This document shows, in pieces, positions 1 through 6,518 of a stretch of 11,123 bases of DNA. How positions within the stretch are numbered: the first letter of the stretch is position 1; each line of letters begins with the position of its first letter. Source of the stretch: Anaerolineae bacterium CG2_30_64_16. GTDB taxonomy: Bacteria > Chloroflexota > Anaerolineae > CG2-30-64-16. The notes below the pieces were generated by a model. The model saw nothing but the letters and a program-made list of their open reading frames with translations, searched no databases and had not been told where the DNA came from. Position numbers and translations under genes: made by a program. The stretch spans positions 1 to 11,123 of the forward strand of contig MNXL01000147.1 of the NCBI GenBank assembly GCA_001871755.1, written 5' to 3'.

Positions 1-2
1 TT

Positions 3-662
3 TTGCCCTACGTCGCGTTGGCGATCGCGGTCGTCGTGACGCTCTACCGCTCGCTTTATCGCCCGTTCAGCATCTCGGCGCTGTCGTCGCAACTGCTGGA
101 GCGCCGGCAGCTCTTCTGGGGTTCGATCTCGTTTCACTGGGGCATCACCATCATCCTGGCCGGCCACCTGCTGGCCCTCCTGGTGCCGCAGAGCATCGTG
201 CTGTGGAACGCGCAGCCGCTGCGCCTTTACCTGCTGGAGCTGAGCGGGATCGCCCTGGGCCTTTGGGCCACGGCCGGCCTGCTGATCCTGATCTGGCGCC
301 GCGTGACGGTGGGCCGCGTGCGCGTCGTCAGCACGCCCATGGACTACGTAGTGCTGGCGCTGCTGCTGGTCTCGCTGGTTACGGGGGTGATCACCGCCAC
401 GGTCTACCGCTGGGGGTCGTACTGGTTCACCGGCATCTTCACGCCCTACCTCTGGGGCATCCTGACCTTCCGGCCGGACGCCGCGCCGATTGCGCCGCTG
501 CCGTTCACTATCAAGCTGCACGTCTTCAACTTCTACCTGCTGGCGCTGGCCTTCTCGTTCTCGCGGCTGGTACACATCATCACCTGGCCGGTGGGCTACC
601 TGCTGCGACCGTGGCAGATCGTGATTGGGCTGCGCAAGGCACGCGCTGTGAGCCAGGAGTAG
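3..662 (+). CDS. narI: Respiratory nitrate reductase gamma subunit NarI, 5'-partial
   Basis: This is the membrane cytochrome b subunit of the NarGHI nitrate reductase; it takes electrons from quinol and passes them through two b hemes to NarH. The protein is highly hydrophobic with about five membrane segments. The four heme-ligand histidines can be placed: H45 and H55 (ten apart, in FHWGI...GHL) and H173 and H191 (eighteen apart, in KLHVF...RLVH). These spacings match H56/H66 and H187/H205 of E. coli NarI. The C-terminal SRLVHIITWPVGYL resembles the family's FSRLIHIWSVPVEYL. The TTG at 3 is only the first in-frame start-like codon inside the window. By alignment with E. coli NarI about 11 residues are missing, so the gene starts before the window, where narGHJ would be expected. 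The stop overlaps the Shine-Dalgarno region of narK. The visible 219 residues fit the family length of about 225. What is seen are the histidines and spacing; the rest is family knowledge. Confidence 0.93.
   Translation: MPYVALAIAVVVTLYRSLYRPFSISALSSQLLERRQLFWGSISFHWGITIILAGHLLALLVPQSIVLWNAQPLRLYLLELSGIALGLWATAGLLILIWRRVTVGRVRVVSTPMDYVVLALLLVSLVTGVITATVYRWGSYWFTGIFTPYLWGILTFRPDAAPIAPLPFTIKLHVFNFYLLALAFSFSRLVHIITWPVGYLLRPWQIVIGLRKARAVSQE
655..659 (+). promoter_or_regulatory. Ribosome binding site of narK inside the narI end
   Basis: AGGAG lies 8 nt before the ATG at 668 and directly abuts the narI stop codon (660-662). It fixes the narK start and implies translational coupling of narI and narK. 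The open frame reaches much further upstream, but that part is antiregister to narI and is not coding. Confidence 0.8.
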
Positions 663-667
663 CGCCC

Positions 668-1960
668 ATGCAGATCAAAGGCACGCCTCAACAGGGCTTG
701 ATCGGCGCGACGGTCGCGTTCTTCATCGGCTTCGCGGCCGTGTCGCTCTTCGGCCCCACGGCTAAGAAGCTCCAGGACATCATGGGCCTGACGCCTACGA
801 TGGTCGGTTTCCTGGTCGCCGTGCCGTCGCTGTCTGGATCTCTCCTGCGCATCCCGTTCGCGGCCTGGGTGGATACCACCGGCGGCCGCAAGCCGATCCT
901 GATCTTGCTGGCCGCGTCCATCGTCGGCATGGCCGGCCTGACCGCGCTGATGTTCCTGCTCTACCCGGACGGGATGACCACTGGGCTCTATCCGCTCCTG
1001 CTGGTCCTGGGCATGTTGAGCGGCTGTGGGATCGCCACCTTTTCGCCGGGGATCGGCCAGGTCTCCTACTGGTTTCCGCAGCGGCGACAGGGGGCCGCGT
1101 TGGCCGCGTATGCTGGGGTGGGCAACCTGGCGCCCGGCATCTTCTCCCTGCTCCTGCCCGTCGCGCTGACGGCGCTGGGCCTGCCCGGATCGTATCTGGT
1201 CTGGCTGCTCCTGCTGAGCGCCGGCGCGGTGGTCTATTTCTTCATCGGCCGCAACGCCTGGTATTTTCAGGCGCGCGGCCAGGGCGCAGACCCCGCGCAG
1301 GCGCGCAGCCTGGCCCAGGCGCAGGGGCAGGAGCTTTTCCCCGCCCGTTCGACGCGCGAGAGTCTGATCGTTTCCGCGCGCATCTGGAAGACCTGGCTCC
1401 TGGTGGCGATCTATTTCACCACCTTCGGCGGCTTTATCGCCATGACCTCCTGGCTGCCCACCTATTGGACCGCCTTCTTTGGCGTCAGCGCGGTCGCGGC
1501 CGGCCTGTATACGGCCCTCTATTCCATCTCGACGTCCGTCTTCCGCGTGCTGAGCGGCAGCGTGGCCGACCGGTTGGGCGGCGAGAAGACCGTCCGACTC
1601 GCGTTGATCGTCATGCTGGCCGGCGCGGGGCTGATGAGCGTCTCGCACGCGCTGGCGCTTTCCATCGCCGCCACGCTGATCATGGCGCTGGGCATGGGCG
1701 CGGCGAACGCGGCTGTCTTCAAGCTGGTCGCCAAAGAGGCGCCGCAGGCGGTGGGCGGCGCATCGGGCTGGGTGGGCGGCCTGGGCGCGTTCGGCGGGTT
1801 TGCGCTGCCGCCCATCCTGAGCGTCTTCGTGCGCCTGCAGGGCCAGGTCGGTTACGCGACCGGTTTCCTCACCTACGTGGTCATCGCCCTGGTCGCGCTG
1901 GCCCTGGCGCTGGTGCTCAGCCGATCGCATACCAGGGCGGCCTTGCCGCAACCAATGTAG
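668..1960 (+). CDS. narK: NarK-type nitrate/nitrite MFS transporter
   Basis: A 430-residue major facilitator of the nitrate/nitrite porter family, which imports nitrate and/or exports nitrite across the inner membrane. About 12 hydrophobic segments are visible. The first nitrate-signature region is at about 149-164 (AGVGNLAPGIFSLLLP) and a second Gly/Ala-rich copy at about 363-381 (GGASGWVGGLGAFGGFALP). The two arginines that bind nitrate in E. coli NarK (R89, R305) have likely counterparts here, R61 (LRIPFAAW) and R293 (SVFRVLSG). The MFS loop motif GGRKP is at 72-76 and a related ADRLGGEK at about 300-307. The central loop (about 200-235) is Gln/Ala-rich. The start is ATG 668, placed by the AGGAG 8 nt upstream and by the expected family length of 400-450. 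The gap to narI is only 5 nt, so the two are co-transcribed. Direction of transport (nitrate/proton symport or nitrate/nitrite antiport) cannot be decided. Confidence 0.93.
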   Translation: MQIKGTPQQGLIGATVAFFIGFAAVSLFGPTAKKLQDIMGLTPTMVGFLVAVPSLSGSLLRIPFAAWVDTTGGRKPILILLAASIVGMAGLTALMFLLYPDGMTTGLYPLLLVLGMLSGCGIATFSPGIGQVSYWFPQRRQGAALAAYAGVGNLAPGIFSLLLPVALTALGLPGSYLVWLLLLSAGAVVYFFIGRNAWYFQARGQGADPAQARSLAQAQGQELFPARSTRESLIVSARIWKTWLLVAIYFTTFGGFIAMTSWLPTYWTAFFGVSAVAAGLYTALYSISTSVFRVLSGSVADRLGGEKTVRLALIVMLAGAGLMSVSHALALSIAATLIMALGMGAANAAVFKLVAKEAPQAVGGASGWVGGLGAFGGFALPPILSVFVRLQGQVGYATGFLTYVVIALVALALALVLSRSHTRAALPQPM

Positions 1961-1984
1961 GGCGGAATGCCATCCCGCCCTACA
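1956..1984. repeat. Short perfect hairpin overlapping the narK stop
   Basis: The arms TGTAGGGCGG (1956-1965) and CCGCCCTACA (1975-1984) pair perfectly over 10 bp around a 9-nt loop, and the left arm contains the narK stop codon. There is no T-tract after it, so it is a poor classical terminator. It looks like a dispersed palindromic unit that could act as an mRNA 3' stabiliser or weak terminator. No second copy was found in this window, so dispersal is inferred from its form only. Confidence 0.6.
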
Positions 1985-2010
1985 ATATTCTCACAGATGA
2001 CGTCAATAAG

Positions 2011-2100
2011 GGGACGCGGACGACGCGGAGACCGCGGACAACACGGATATTTTCAGGCCCTGTCCGCGTCCTCCGCGTTGTCAGCGTAGTCCGCGTCCTG
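2011..2100. repeat. Long imperfect GACGCGGA-type inverted repeat
   Basis: Two arms of about 40 nt, 2011-2045 (repeated GACGCGGA-like words) and 2061-2100 (repeated TCCGCGT words), form an imperfect hairpin with several mismatches around a loop that includes ATATTTTCAGG. The arms are internally repetitive, so alternative pairings exist. Position between narK and fmdE suggests an intergenic repeat element, and a read-through-tolerant attenuator is possible. No run of T follows. Confidence 0.55.
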
Positions 2101-2114
2101 ATTTCGGGGTCGGT

Positions 2115-2118
2115 AGGA
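2115..2118 (+). promoter_or_regulatory. Ribosome binding site deciding the fmdE-like start
   Basis: AGGA sits 8 nt before the ATG at 2127 but only 2 nt before the in-frame TTG at 2121. The ATG is therefore the likely start. Confidence 0.55.
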
Positions 2119-2126
2119 CCTTGACC

Positions 2127-2675
2127 ATGAAGACAGATCTCACGCAACTTCTCGCAGCCGCCTCATCGCGGCACAGCCACCTGTGCCCGCGGCAGGTGCT
2201 GGGCGCGCGCATCGGGCTGGCCGGCGCGGCCGCGCTGGGGCTGGCTGCCCCGCGGCGCGATAAGCGCCTGCTGGTGATCGTGGAGACCGATGGCTGTTTC
2301 GCGGACGGCGTCGAGATTGCCACGGGGTGCGCGGTGGGCCATCGCACCTTGCGCATCGAGGACTACGGCAAGATCGCCGCGACCTTCGTGGACGTGCAGA
2401 CGGAACAGGCGCTGCGCGTCGCCCCGCGGGGGGACGTGCGCCAGCGCGCCTATGCCTACACGCCGGACGAGCCACGCCACTATTTCGCGCAGCTCCGCGG
2501 CTACCAGATCATGCCCGACGAGGCGCTGCTGACGGTCGAGCCGGTGCAGCTCCTCCAGCCGATCCGCCAGATCGTCAGCCGGCCGGGGGTGCGGGTCAAC
2601 TGCGCCGGCTGCGGGGAGGAGATCATCAACGAGCGGGAGATCGTGACCGATGGGCAGCCGTTCTGCTTGTCATAG
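2127..2675 (+). CDS. FmdE-family zinc protein, C-terminus truncated
   Basis: A 182-residue protein of the formylmethanofuran dehydrogenase subunit E (FmdE) family. Recognisable parts are the N-terminal HSHLCP motif (16-21), the core ETDGCFADGVEIATGC (53-68) followed by DYGKIAATF (79-87), and a C-terminal zinc-finger start CAGCGEEI (159-166) with a third cysteine at C180. Family members usually end with a CxxC pair (C-R-x-C), giving four ligands. Here translation stops after C180-L-S, so the fourth cysteine is absent. The break coincides with foreign-looking sequence (see the regulator fragment at 2669). FmdE proteins outside methanogens have no settled function; they often lie near molybdenum/tungsten enzyme genes, and the nar neighbours suggest a link to molybdoenzyme maturation (inference). 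It follows narK by 166 nt on the same strand and could be in the same operon. Start ATG 2127 is supported by AGGA. Confidence 0.82.
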   Translation: MKTDLTQLLAAASSRHSHLCPRQVLGARIGLAGAAALGLAAPRRDKRLLVIVETDGCFADGVEIATGCAVGHRTLRIEDYGKIAATFVDVQTEQALRVAPRGDVRQRAYAYTPDEPRHYFAQLRGYQIMPDEALLTVEPVQLLQPIRQIVSRPGVRVNCAGCGEEIINEREIVTDGQPFCLS

Positions 2676-5600
2676 CAGACCTCGCGCAGCTTTTCGTGCG
2701 TGAAGTCATAGCTGTCGCCCGCCACCTCGCGCAGGATGCGGCGGCGCCACAATTCGTCCAGGCCCTGTATCCGGAAACCCTGCGCCCGCAGGTCGCGCAG
2801 ATCTTCCGCCCCAGCCAACTCCAGCGCTTCGTCGGCCGCGGCCAGGGCGGCCTCCACGTCCCCTTGCTGCAAGCGGCCGGCGGCCAGGTGCGCCAGGATC
2901 CCGCCCCGGTGCCAGGGCAGGCCGACCCGGGGCAGCGCAGCGGCCGCGGTGTCCAGGTCGCGGCCACCGGCCGTCGGGTCCCCTAGCGCCAGGCGCGCCT
3001 CGCCCAGCACGGCCAGGGCATAGGCCTCTTCGTGGACCTCGCGCGTCTCCCGGCTCAGGGCCACCACACTTTCCAGGGCCGTTATGGCTTGTTCAGATCT
3101 GCCCGTCATCTGTTGGATCAGCCCCTGGCGCAGCAAGGTCCCCGCCAGCATCGCGCGCCAGGCGTGCGCCGTGAAGGTGCGGGCGGCCGCCTCCAGGTGT
3201 GCCAGCCCCTCGTCGTTCTGGCCCAGCGCGGCCAGGGCGTAACCCAATCCCCGCTGGTTCCAGGCGCCGTAGGCCGGGTTGCCCACCTGTTCAGCCAGGG
3301 CCAGGCCCTCGCGCGCGTAGCCTATGGCGGCCGGGAAATCGCCCTGGCGGGTCAGCAGGTCGGCCAGCTTGGCCAGGGTGCCTACCTCTTCGTGCGGGTC
3401 CGCCAGGCGGCGCACCAACGTCAGCGCCTCTTCCAGCGCGGCGCGCGCGGCAGGCAGGCGGCCGACCCCCCAGAACTCGCACAGGACGTAGTGCAGCAGC
3501 CTGGGGTCCCCCACCTGGCGTGCCAACTGCATGGCCTGATCCAACGCATCCAGCGCAGCCTGGGCTGCGGGGTCGCCCAGCCCGTGCGCCAACGCCACGG
3601 CCCGGTCTTGCAGGCCAGCGATCCCGCCTGCCACGGTCTGGGTTTCGTCGTGGGCCAGGCGCCAAAGGGCCTCTAACTCGTACAGCGAGTCCCCTTCGCT
3701 GCGGGCGGCGGCCAGCGCAGCCCGGTCGGCCACCAGGCTGCGTTCCAGGTCGCCGCGGTAATACCAGAGCGTGCGTTGCTGCAGGTGCAGGCGCGTGCGG
3801 AAGCCCGGCGGCAGCGCGGCCGGGTGGGCTTCCGCAATGGCCAACGCTTGCTGGCACCAGGCGGACGCCTCTTCGAAGGCCGCAACGCGCGCGGCCCCTT
3901 CCGCGGCGGCCAGGGCGGGGTCCAACGCCAGCCAGGGCCGGTCACTGGCCGCGTAGTGGGTCGCTACACTGCCGGCCGCCGCGTCCAGAGCCGCCAGCGC
4001 TTCCGCGGCCTGACGGTGAAGCAGCCGGCGCCGGGGCGCGCTCAACGCCTCGTACGCGGCCCGGCGCATCAGCTCGTGGCCGAACTCGTAACTATCCGTT
4101 GGACAAGGCTGAAGGAAACCCTTGACCGCCAGCCGGTCGGCCCGCTCCGCCAGTGCAGCTTCGGGCTGGTCCAACAGCCGCGCCAGCAACGGCAGCGAGA
4201 ATCCCCGGCCGAGCACCGCGGCGTGGTCCAACAGCCGCCGGTCATCCAGCGGCAGGCGATCCAGGCGGCCCAGCACGGCTGCGCGCACGGTAGGTGGCAG
4301 GGCCCGTGCAGCGAGCAGACGGTCTTTTGCCCCGTCCACCGCATGCCACCGGCCTTGGGCATCCACGGCGACCAACTGCTCTTGCACGAAGGTGCGCAGC
4401 ACCTCGGCCAGGAAGTAAGGGTTCCCCCCGGTCTCCCGGTGGAGTTGTTCGGCCAGCACAGCGGCGTCCTCTTCGCCGCTGAAAAGGTTCAGCAGCAGGG
4501 CGACGTCCGCTTCAGCGAAGGCGGGCAGGGCGATCTCGGTCAGGGCGCCCGACCGCACCAGTTGTTCACGCAGCGCAGTCAGGGGGTGCTGGGGGTCCAC
4601 CCGCGTCGAACGATACGCCCCCACCACCAACAGCGCCTGATCGCCCGCCTGCCGGCCCAGGTAGTGCAATGCTTGCAGCGTCGAAGGATCGGCCCACTGG
4701 AGGTCGTCCACCAGCAAGGCCGCCGGCTGACGCTGGGCGCAGCCTCGGATCAACTGCGTCAGGGCGGTCAACAGGCGGGTGCGTTCCTCGTCGCTCGGCA
4801 GGGGGTGGTACGGGGGCAGGTCGGACCAGATCGTGCGCAGTTCCGGCAAGAGCGCCGTCAGGGCGGCCAATTGCACGGGTGGGCAAGGAGACGGCGCGCC
4901 GGCGAACGCGGGCAACAGGCCGCGCAACGCCTCAACCAGGGGGGCGTACGCGGCATTTTGCTCGAGCTCATAACAACGGCCAGCCAGCACCTGCGCGCCG
5001 CGCGCGGCCGCCAGCCCGGCCACCTCCTCCAGCAGCCGCGTCTTGCCGATCCCCGGCTCGCCCGCTAACAGGATCACCGCGCCGCGGCCGGCCAGGGCGC
5101 GTCCCAACGCTTCGCTGAGCAGCAGCCATTCACGGCCCCGGCCCACGAAAGGCAGGTGGAGCGAGGGGACTGCGGGCCAATGGGGACCGGCCAGCGCAGC
5201 TTTCGGCGGCATGGGGAGGGGATGCTGGAGGATGCGGGCGTGCAGCGCCAGTGTTTCCGCCTGGGGATCAATGCCCAATTCCCCGGCCAGGGCCGCGCGG
5301 CAGCGCGTGAACGCCTGCAACGCCTGGGCCGGGTCACCGGCGCGGTAGCACGCTTCCATGACCAGCCGCCAGGCAGCCTCCCGGCACGCGTCCTGCGCCA
5401 GGGCCTGCCGGGCGTGGGTTAACGCTTCATCGCAGCGGTCCAACGCCAGCAGGCAGGTCGCCAGCGCCTCCTCCAGGTCCAGGAATGCCGCGCACAGCCG
5501 CTCCCGTTCGGGGCTGGCCCAGTCCTCGTAGGGATCGTCGCGCAGATAGTCGCCGTGGTAGAGCGCCTCGGCCGCGCCGTACGCGTCGACGGCCCCGGCC

Positions 5601-5989
5601 CACTCACCCTGCCTCTGCCGGGCCTGGCCGGCCTGGATGTGTGCGAGGAAATCATCCACGTCAACGTTGCATCCGCAGGCTGGGGCGAAGCGATAGCCAG
5701 GGGGCTGCGTCAGGATGATGGTCGAAGCGCCGCGCGAGGCCTCCGGTTCCAGCAGATGGCGCAGCCGGCTGAGCGCGACCCACAGGCTGTTGTACGCCGA
5801 TTCAGGGGCCAGGTCAGGCCATAGCCACTCGATGAACTCATCGCTGGCGACGGTCCGATCGCGGAAGGTGATGAGGATCTTGAGCAGTTGGCAGGCTTTG
5901 CGACCCGGCCAGGCAGCCGGTGACAGGGCCTGACCATCAACCCAGACCCCGAAGGGACCCAAGAGCTGAGCCCGCAACCGGCACGCCAT
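2501..5989 (-). CDS. BTAD/AAA-ATPase/TPR transcriptional regulator (SARP-like), chimeric 3' end
   Basis: A 1162-residue one-protein regulator. Residues about 5-100 form an OmpR/SARP-type winged helix (LLGPFGVWVDG...GRKACQLLKILI...SLWVALSRLRHLLEP...PPGYRF). Residues about 107-255 are a bacterial transcriptional activation domain (BTAD: DVDDF, CRAALAGELGIDPQAET). An AAA/STAND ATPase follows, with FVGRGREW (281-288), Walker A GEPGIGKT (310-317), Walker B LLVDDLQWAD (425-434), GGNPYFL (521-527) and the YEFGHELMRRAAYEAL helix (634-649). From about 690 to 1060 are TPR-like helical repeats that would sense a ligand or partner. Such proteins switch transcription on when the sensor releases the nucleotide-bound ATPase. 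Start ATG (5987-5989) has GGAGG 5 nt upstream and a good promoter; the frame is open further upstream but lacks support. After about residue 1076 the sequence is not credible as a native end: 1077-1107 is a second copy of a regulator motif, and 1108-1162 is antisense of fmdE. The natural C-terminus is thus probably lost. Confidence 0.9.
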   Translation of the reverse strand: MACRLRAQLLGPFGVWVDGQALSPAAWPGRKACQLLKILITFRDRTVASDEFIEWLWPDLAPESAYNSLWVALSRLRHLLEPEASRGASTIILTQPPGYRFAPACGCNVDVDDFLAHIQAGQARQRQGEWAGAVDAYGAAEALYHGDYLRDDPYEDWASPERERLCAAFLDLEEALATCLLALDRCDEALTHARQALAQDACREAAWRLVMEACYRAGDPAQALQAFTRCRAALAGELGIDPQAETLALHARILQHPLPMPPKAALAGPHWPAVPSLHLPFVGRGREWLLLSEALGRALAGRGAVILLAGEPGIGKTRLLEEVAGLAAARGAQVLAGRCYELEQNAAYAPLVEALRGLLPAFAGAPSPCPPVQLAALTALLPELRTIWSDLPPYHPLPSDEERTRLLTALTQLIRGCAQRQPAALLVDDLQWADPSTLQALHYLGRQAGDQALLVVGAYRSTRVDPQHPLTALREQLVRSGALTEIALPAFAEADVALLLNLFSGEEDAAVLAEQLHRETGGNPYFLAEVLRTFVQEQLVAVDAQGRWHAVDGAKDRLLAARALPPTVRAAVLGRLDRLPLDDRRLLDHAAVLGRGFSLPLLARLLDQPEAALAERADRLAVKGFLQPCPTDSYEFGHELMRRAAYEALSAPRRRLLHRQAAEALAALDAAAGSVATHYAASDRPWLALDPALAAAEGAARVAAFEEASAWCQQALAIAEAHPAALPPGFRTRLHLQQRTLWYYRGDLERSLVADRAALAAARSEGDSLYELEALWRLAHDETQTVAGGIAGLQDRAVALAHGLGDPAAQAALDALDQAMQLARQVGDPRLLHYVLCEFWGVGRLPAARAALEEALTLVRRLADPHEEVGTLAKLADLLTRQGDFPAAIGYAREGLALAEQVGNPAYGAWNQRGLGYALAALGQNDEGLAHLEAAARTFTAHAWRAMLAGTLLRQGLIQQMTGRSEQAITALESVVALSRETREVHEEAYALAVLGEARLALGDPTAGGRDLDTAAAALPRVGLPWHRGGILAHLAAGRLQQGDVEAALAAADEALELAGAEDLRDLRAQGFRIQGLDELWRRRILREVAGDSYDFTHEKLREVCYDKQNGCPSVTISRSLMISSPQPAQLTRTPGRLTIWRIGWRSCTGSTVSSASSGMIW
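2669..2761 (-). pseudogene. Fragment of a second BTAD/AAA regulator fused to the 3' end
   Basis: These 31 codons, in frame with the large regulator, read LDELWRRRILRE...SYDFTHEKLREVCYD. In BTAD-AAA regulators this stretch belongs to the helical lid after the ATPase, just where the large regulator already has LAERADRL...SYEFGHELMRRAAYE (its residues about 613-647). A second copy after the TPR repeats is not an expected architecture. The fragment is closer to the family consensus (LDELW-R-R-I...YDFSHDKLREVAY) than the host gene's own copy, so it probably derives from a paralog. It begins exactly where fmdE loses its end and stops where the TPR region resumes. A natural recombination scar or an assembly join are both possible. 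Confidence 0.55.
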
Positions 5990-5994
5990 TTTGT

Positions 5995-5999
5995 CCTCC
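5995..5999 (-). promoter_or_regulatory. Ribosome binding site of the BTAD regulator
   Basis: On the minus strand GGAGG lies 5 nt before the ATG at 5989. It selects this start over upstream in-frame alternatives up to 6184, which would run into the MITE-like element. Confidence 0.75.
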
Positions 6000-6034
6000 G
6001 CATAGTCAGTTCGCGCGCAGAGACCGATGGCACG

Positions 6035-6063
6035 ATTATGGGCTATTTTCAGGCCTTTGTCAA
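6035..6063 (-). promoter_or_regulatory. Sigma70-type promoter of the BTAD regulator
   Basis: On the minus strand TTGACA (6058-6063) is a perfect -35 box, followed after exactly 17 nt by CATAAT (6035-6040), one base from the -10 consensus. Transcription would start near 6028 and give a leader of about 40 nt before ATG 5989. No operator dyad is obvious around it. Confidence 0.75.
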
Positions 6064-6170
6064 TAGACCCTCGTAGCTGCTGTTTGAGCCAGCTTCCAGG
6101 GCCTCGAGCGAATGTCACCGCGCTCACCCCGGCGCGCAGCGTCCCGTCACAGCAGGGACGCGTCGCCGAA

Positions 6171-6484
6171 GCGATTATAGGCAATACCGCAAAACTCGCT
6201 ACCCGACGCTGTCATTCTGAGTGTTGCCGTGCCACCCGCGGGTGTCATGCGAGTCGTCCATGAAATCTCCGCTTGTCGTTCTGAGCGGGTTAATGGCTCA
6301 ACACTGGTTGCGACAAGACGCCAGCGAAGCCTGCCCTGAGGCCCCTCCTGAGTTTATCGAAGGGCCAGGCCGAAGGGAATCTCGTGCCGGTGCTTCATGA
6401 GCAGCGGGTCTGTCCCTGAACTCGCGTTACAGCGTGACACCAGCAGAGGGGTGACAAAAGCGACTTTTGCGGTACTGCGATTAT
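6171..6484. mobile_element. MITE-like element with terminal inverted repeats
   Basis: Terminal inverted repeats of 20 nt, 6181-6200 (GCAATACCGCAAAACTCGCT) and 6459-6478 (reverse complement GCAGTACCGCAAAAGTCGCT), match at 18 of 20 positions. The 8-mer GCGATTAT stands as a direct repeat at 6171-6178 and 6477-6484, as a target duplication would, although the right copy overlaps the repeat end by 2 nt and the left copy is separated from the repeat by 2 nt. The roughly 280-nt interior contains no credible gene. A non-autonomous insertion of a transposon is the simplest reading; the boundary fit is imperfect. Confidence 0.5.
6211..6400. repeat. Degenerate dispersed-repeat words inside the gene-free gap
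   Basis: The 5990-6518 gap has no gene beyond the promoter and the MITE-like ends. Its middle holds words typical of intergenic repeats: GTCATTCTGAG (6211-6221) and GTCGTTCTGAG (6275-6285) as near-direct repeats, CTGCCCTGAG (6331-6340), CCTGAGTTTATCGAAGGG (6347-6364) and GAATCTCGTGCCGG (6377-6390). A perfect palindrome CACCCGCGGGTG lies at 6233-6244. These resemble pieces of GTCATTCTGAGCG...GAATCTC and CCTGAG...TCGAAGGG repeats seen in many bacterial genomes. Nothing here is translated convincingly. Confidence 0.4.
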
Positions 6485-6518
6485 CGTATACGCCGGCCCA
6501 GTAAGTAACTACGCTACG

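Noticed and set aside
203..667. N-terminal extension of the narK frame
   Set aside because: It lies in another frame over narI and reads as Ala/Arg/Gly-rich nonsense; the ribosome site and family length point to ATG 668.
596..1951. 451-codon open frame on the minus strand
   Set aside because: Antisense to narK; Arg/Gln/Asp-rich low-complexity translation with no family signature.
3776..5068. 430-codon open frame on the + strand
   Set aside because: Antisense to the ATPase/TPR part of the BTAD regulator; composition is Arg/Gln/Pro-rich with no motif.
5990..6184. Upstream extension of the BTAD regulator to 6184
   Set aside because: It would translate the promoter and end inside the MITE-like inverted repeat; ATG 5989 has GGAGG and the winged helix begins right after it.
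6174..6202. Second minus-strand promoter with a perfect TATAAT (6174-6179)
   Set aside because: The matching -35 position has only about three consensus bases, and the strong promoter at 6035-6063 already serves the regulator.
6455..6469. Terminator hairpin CAAAAG-CGA-CTTTTG downstream of the lipoprotein gene
   Set aside because: Only a 6-bp, AT-rich stem without a U-tract on the minus strand; it is better explained as part of the right inverted repeat of the MITE-like element.
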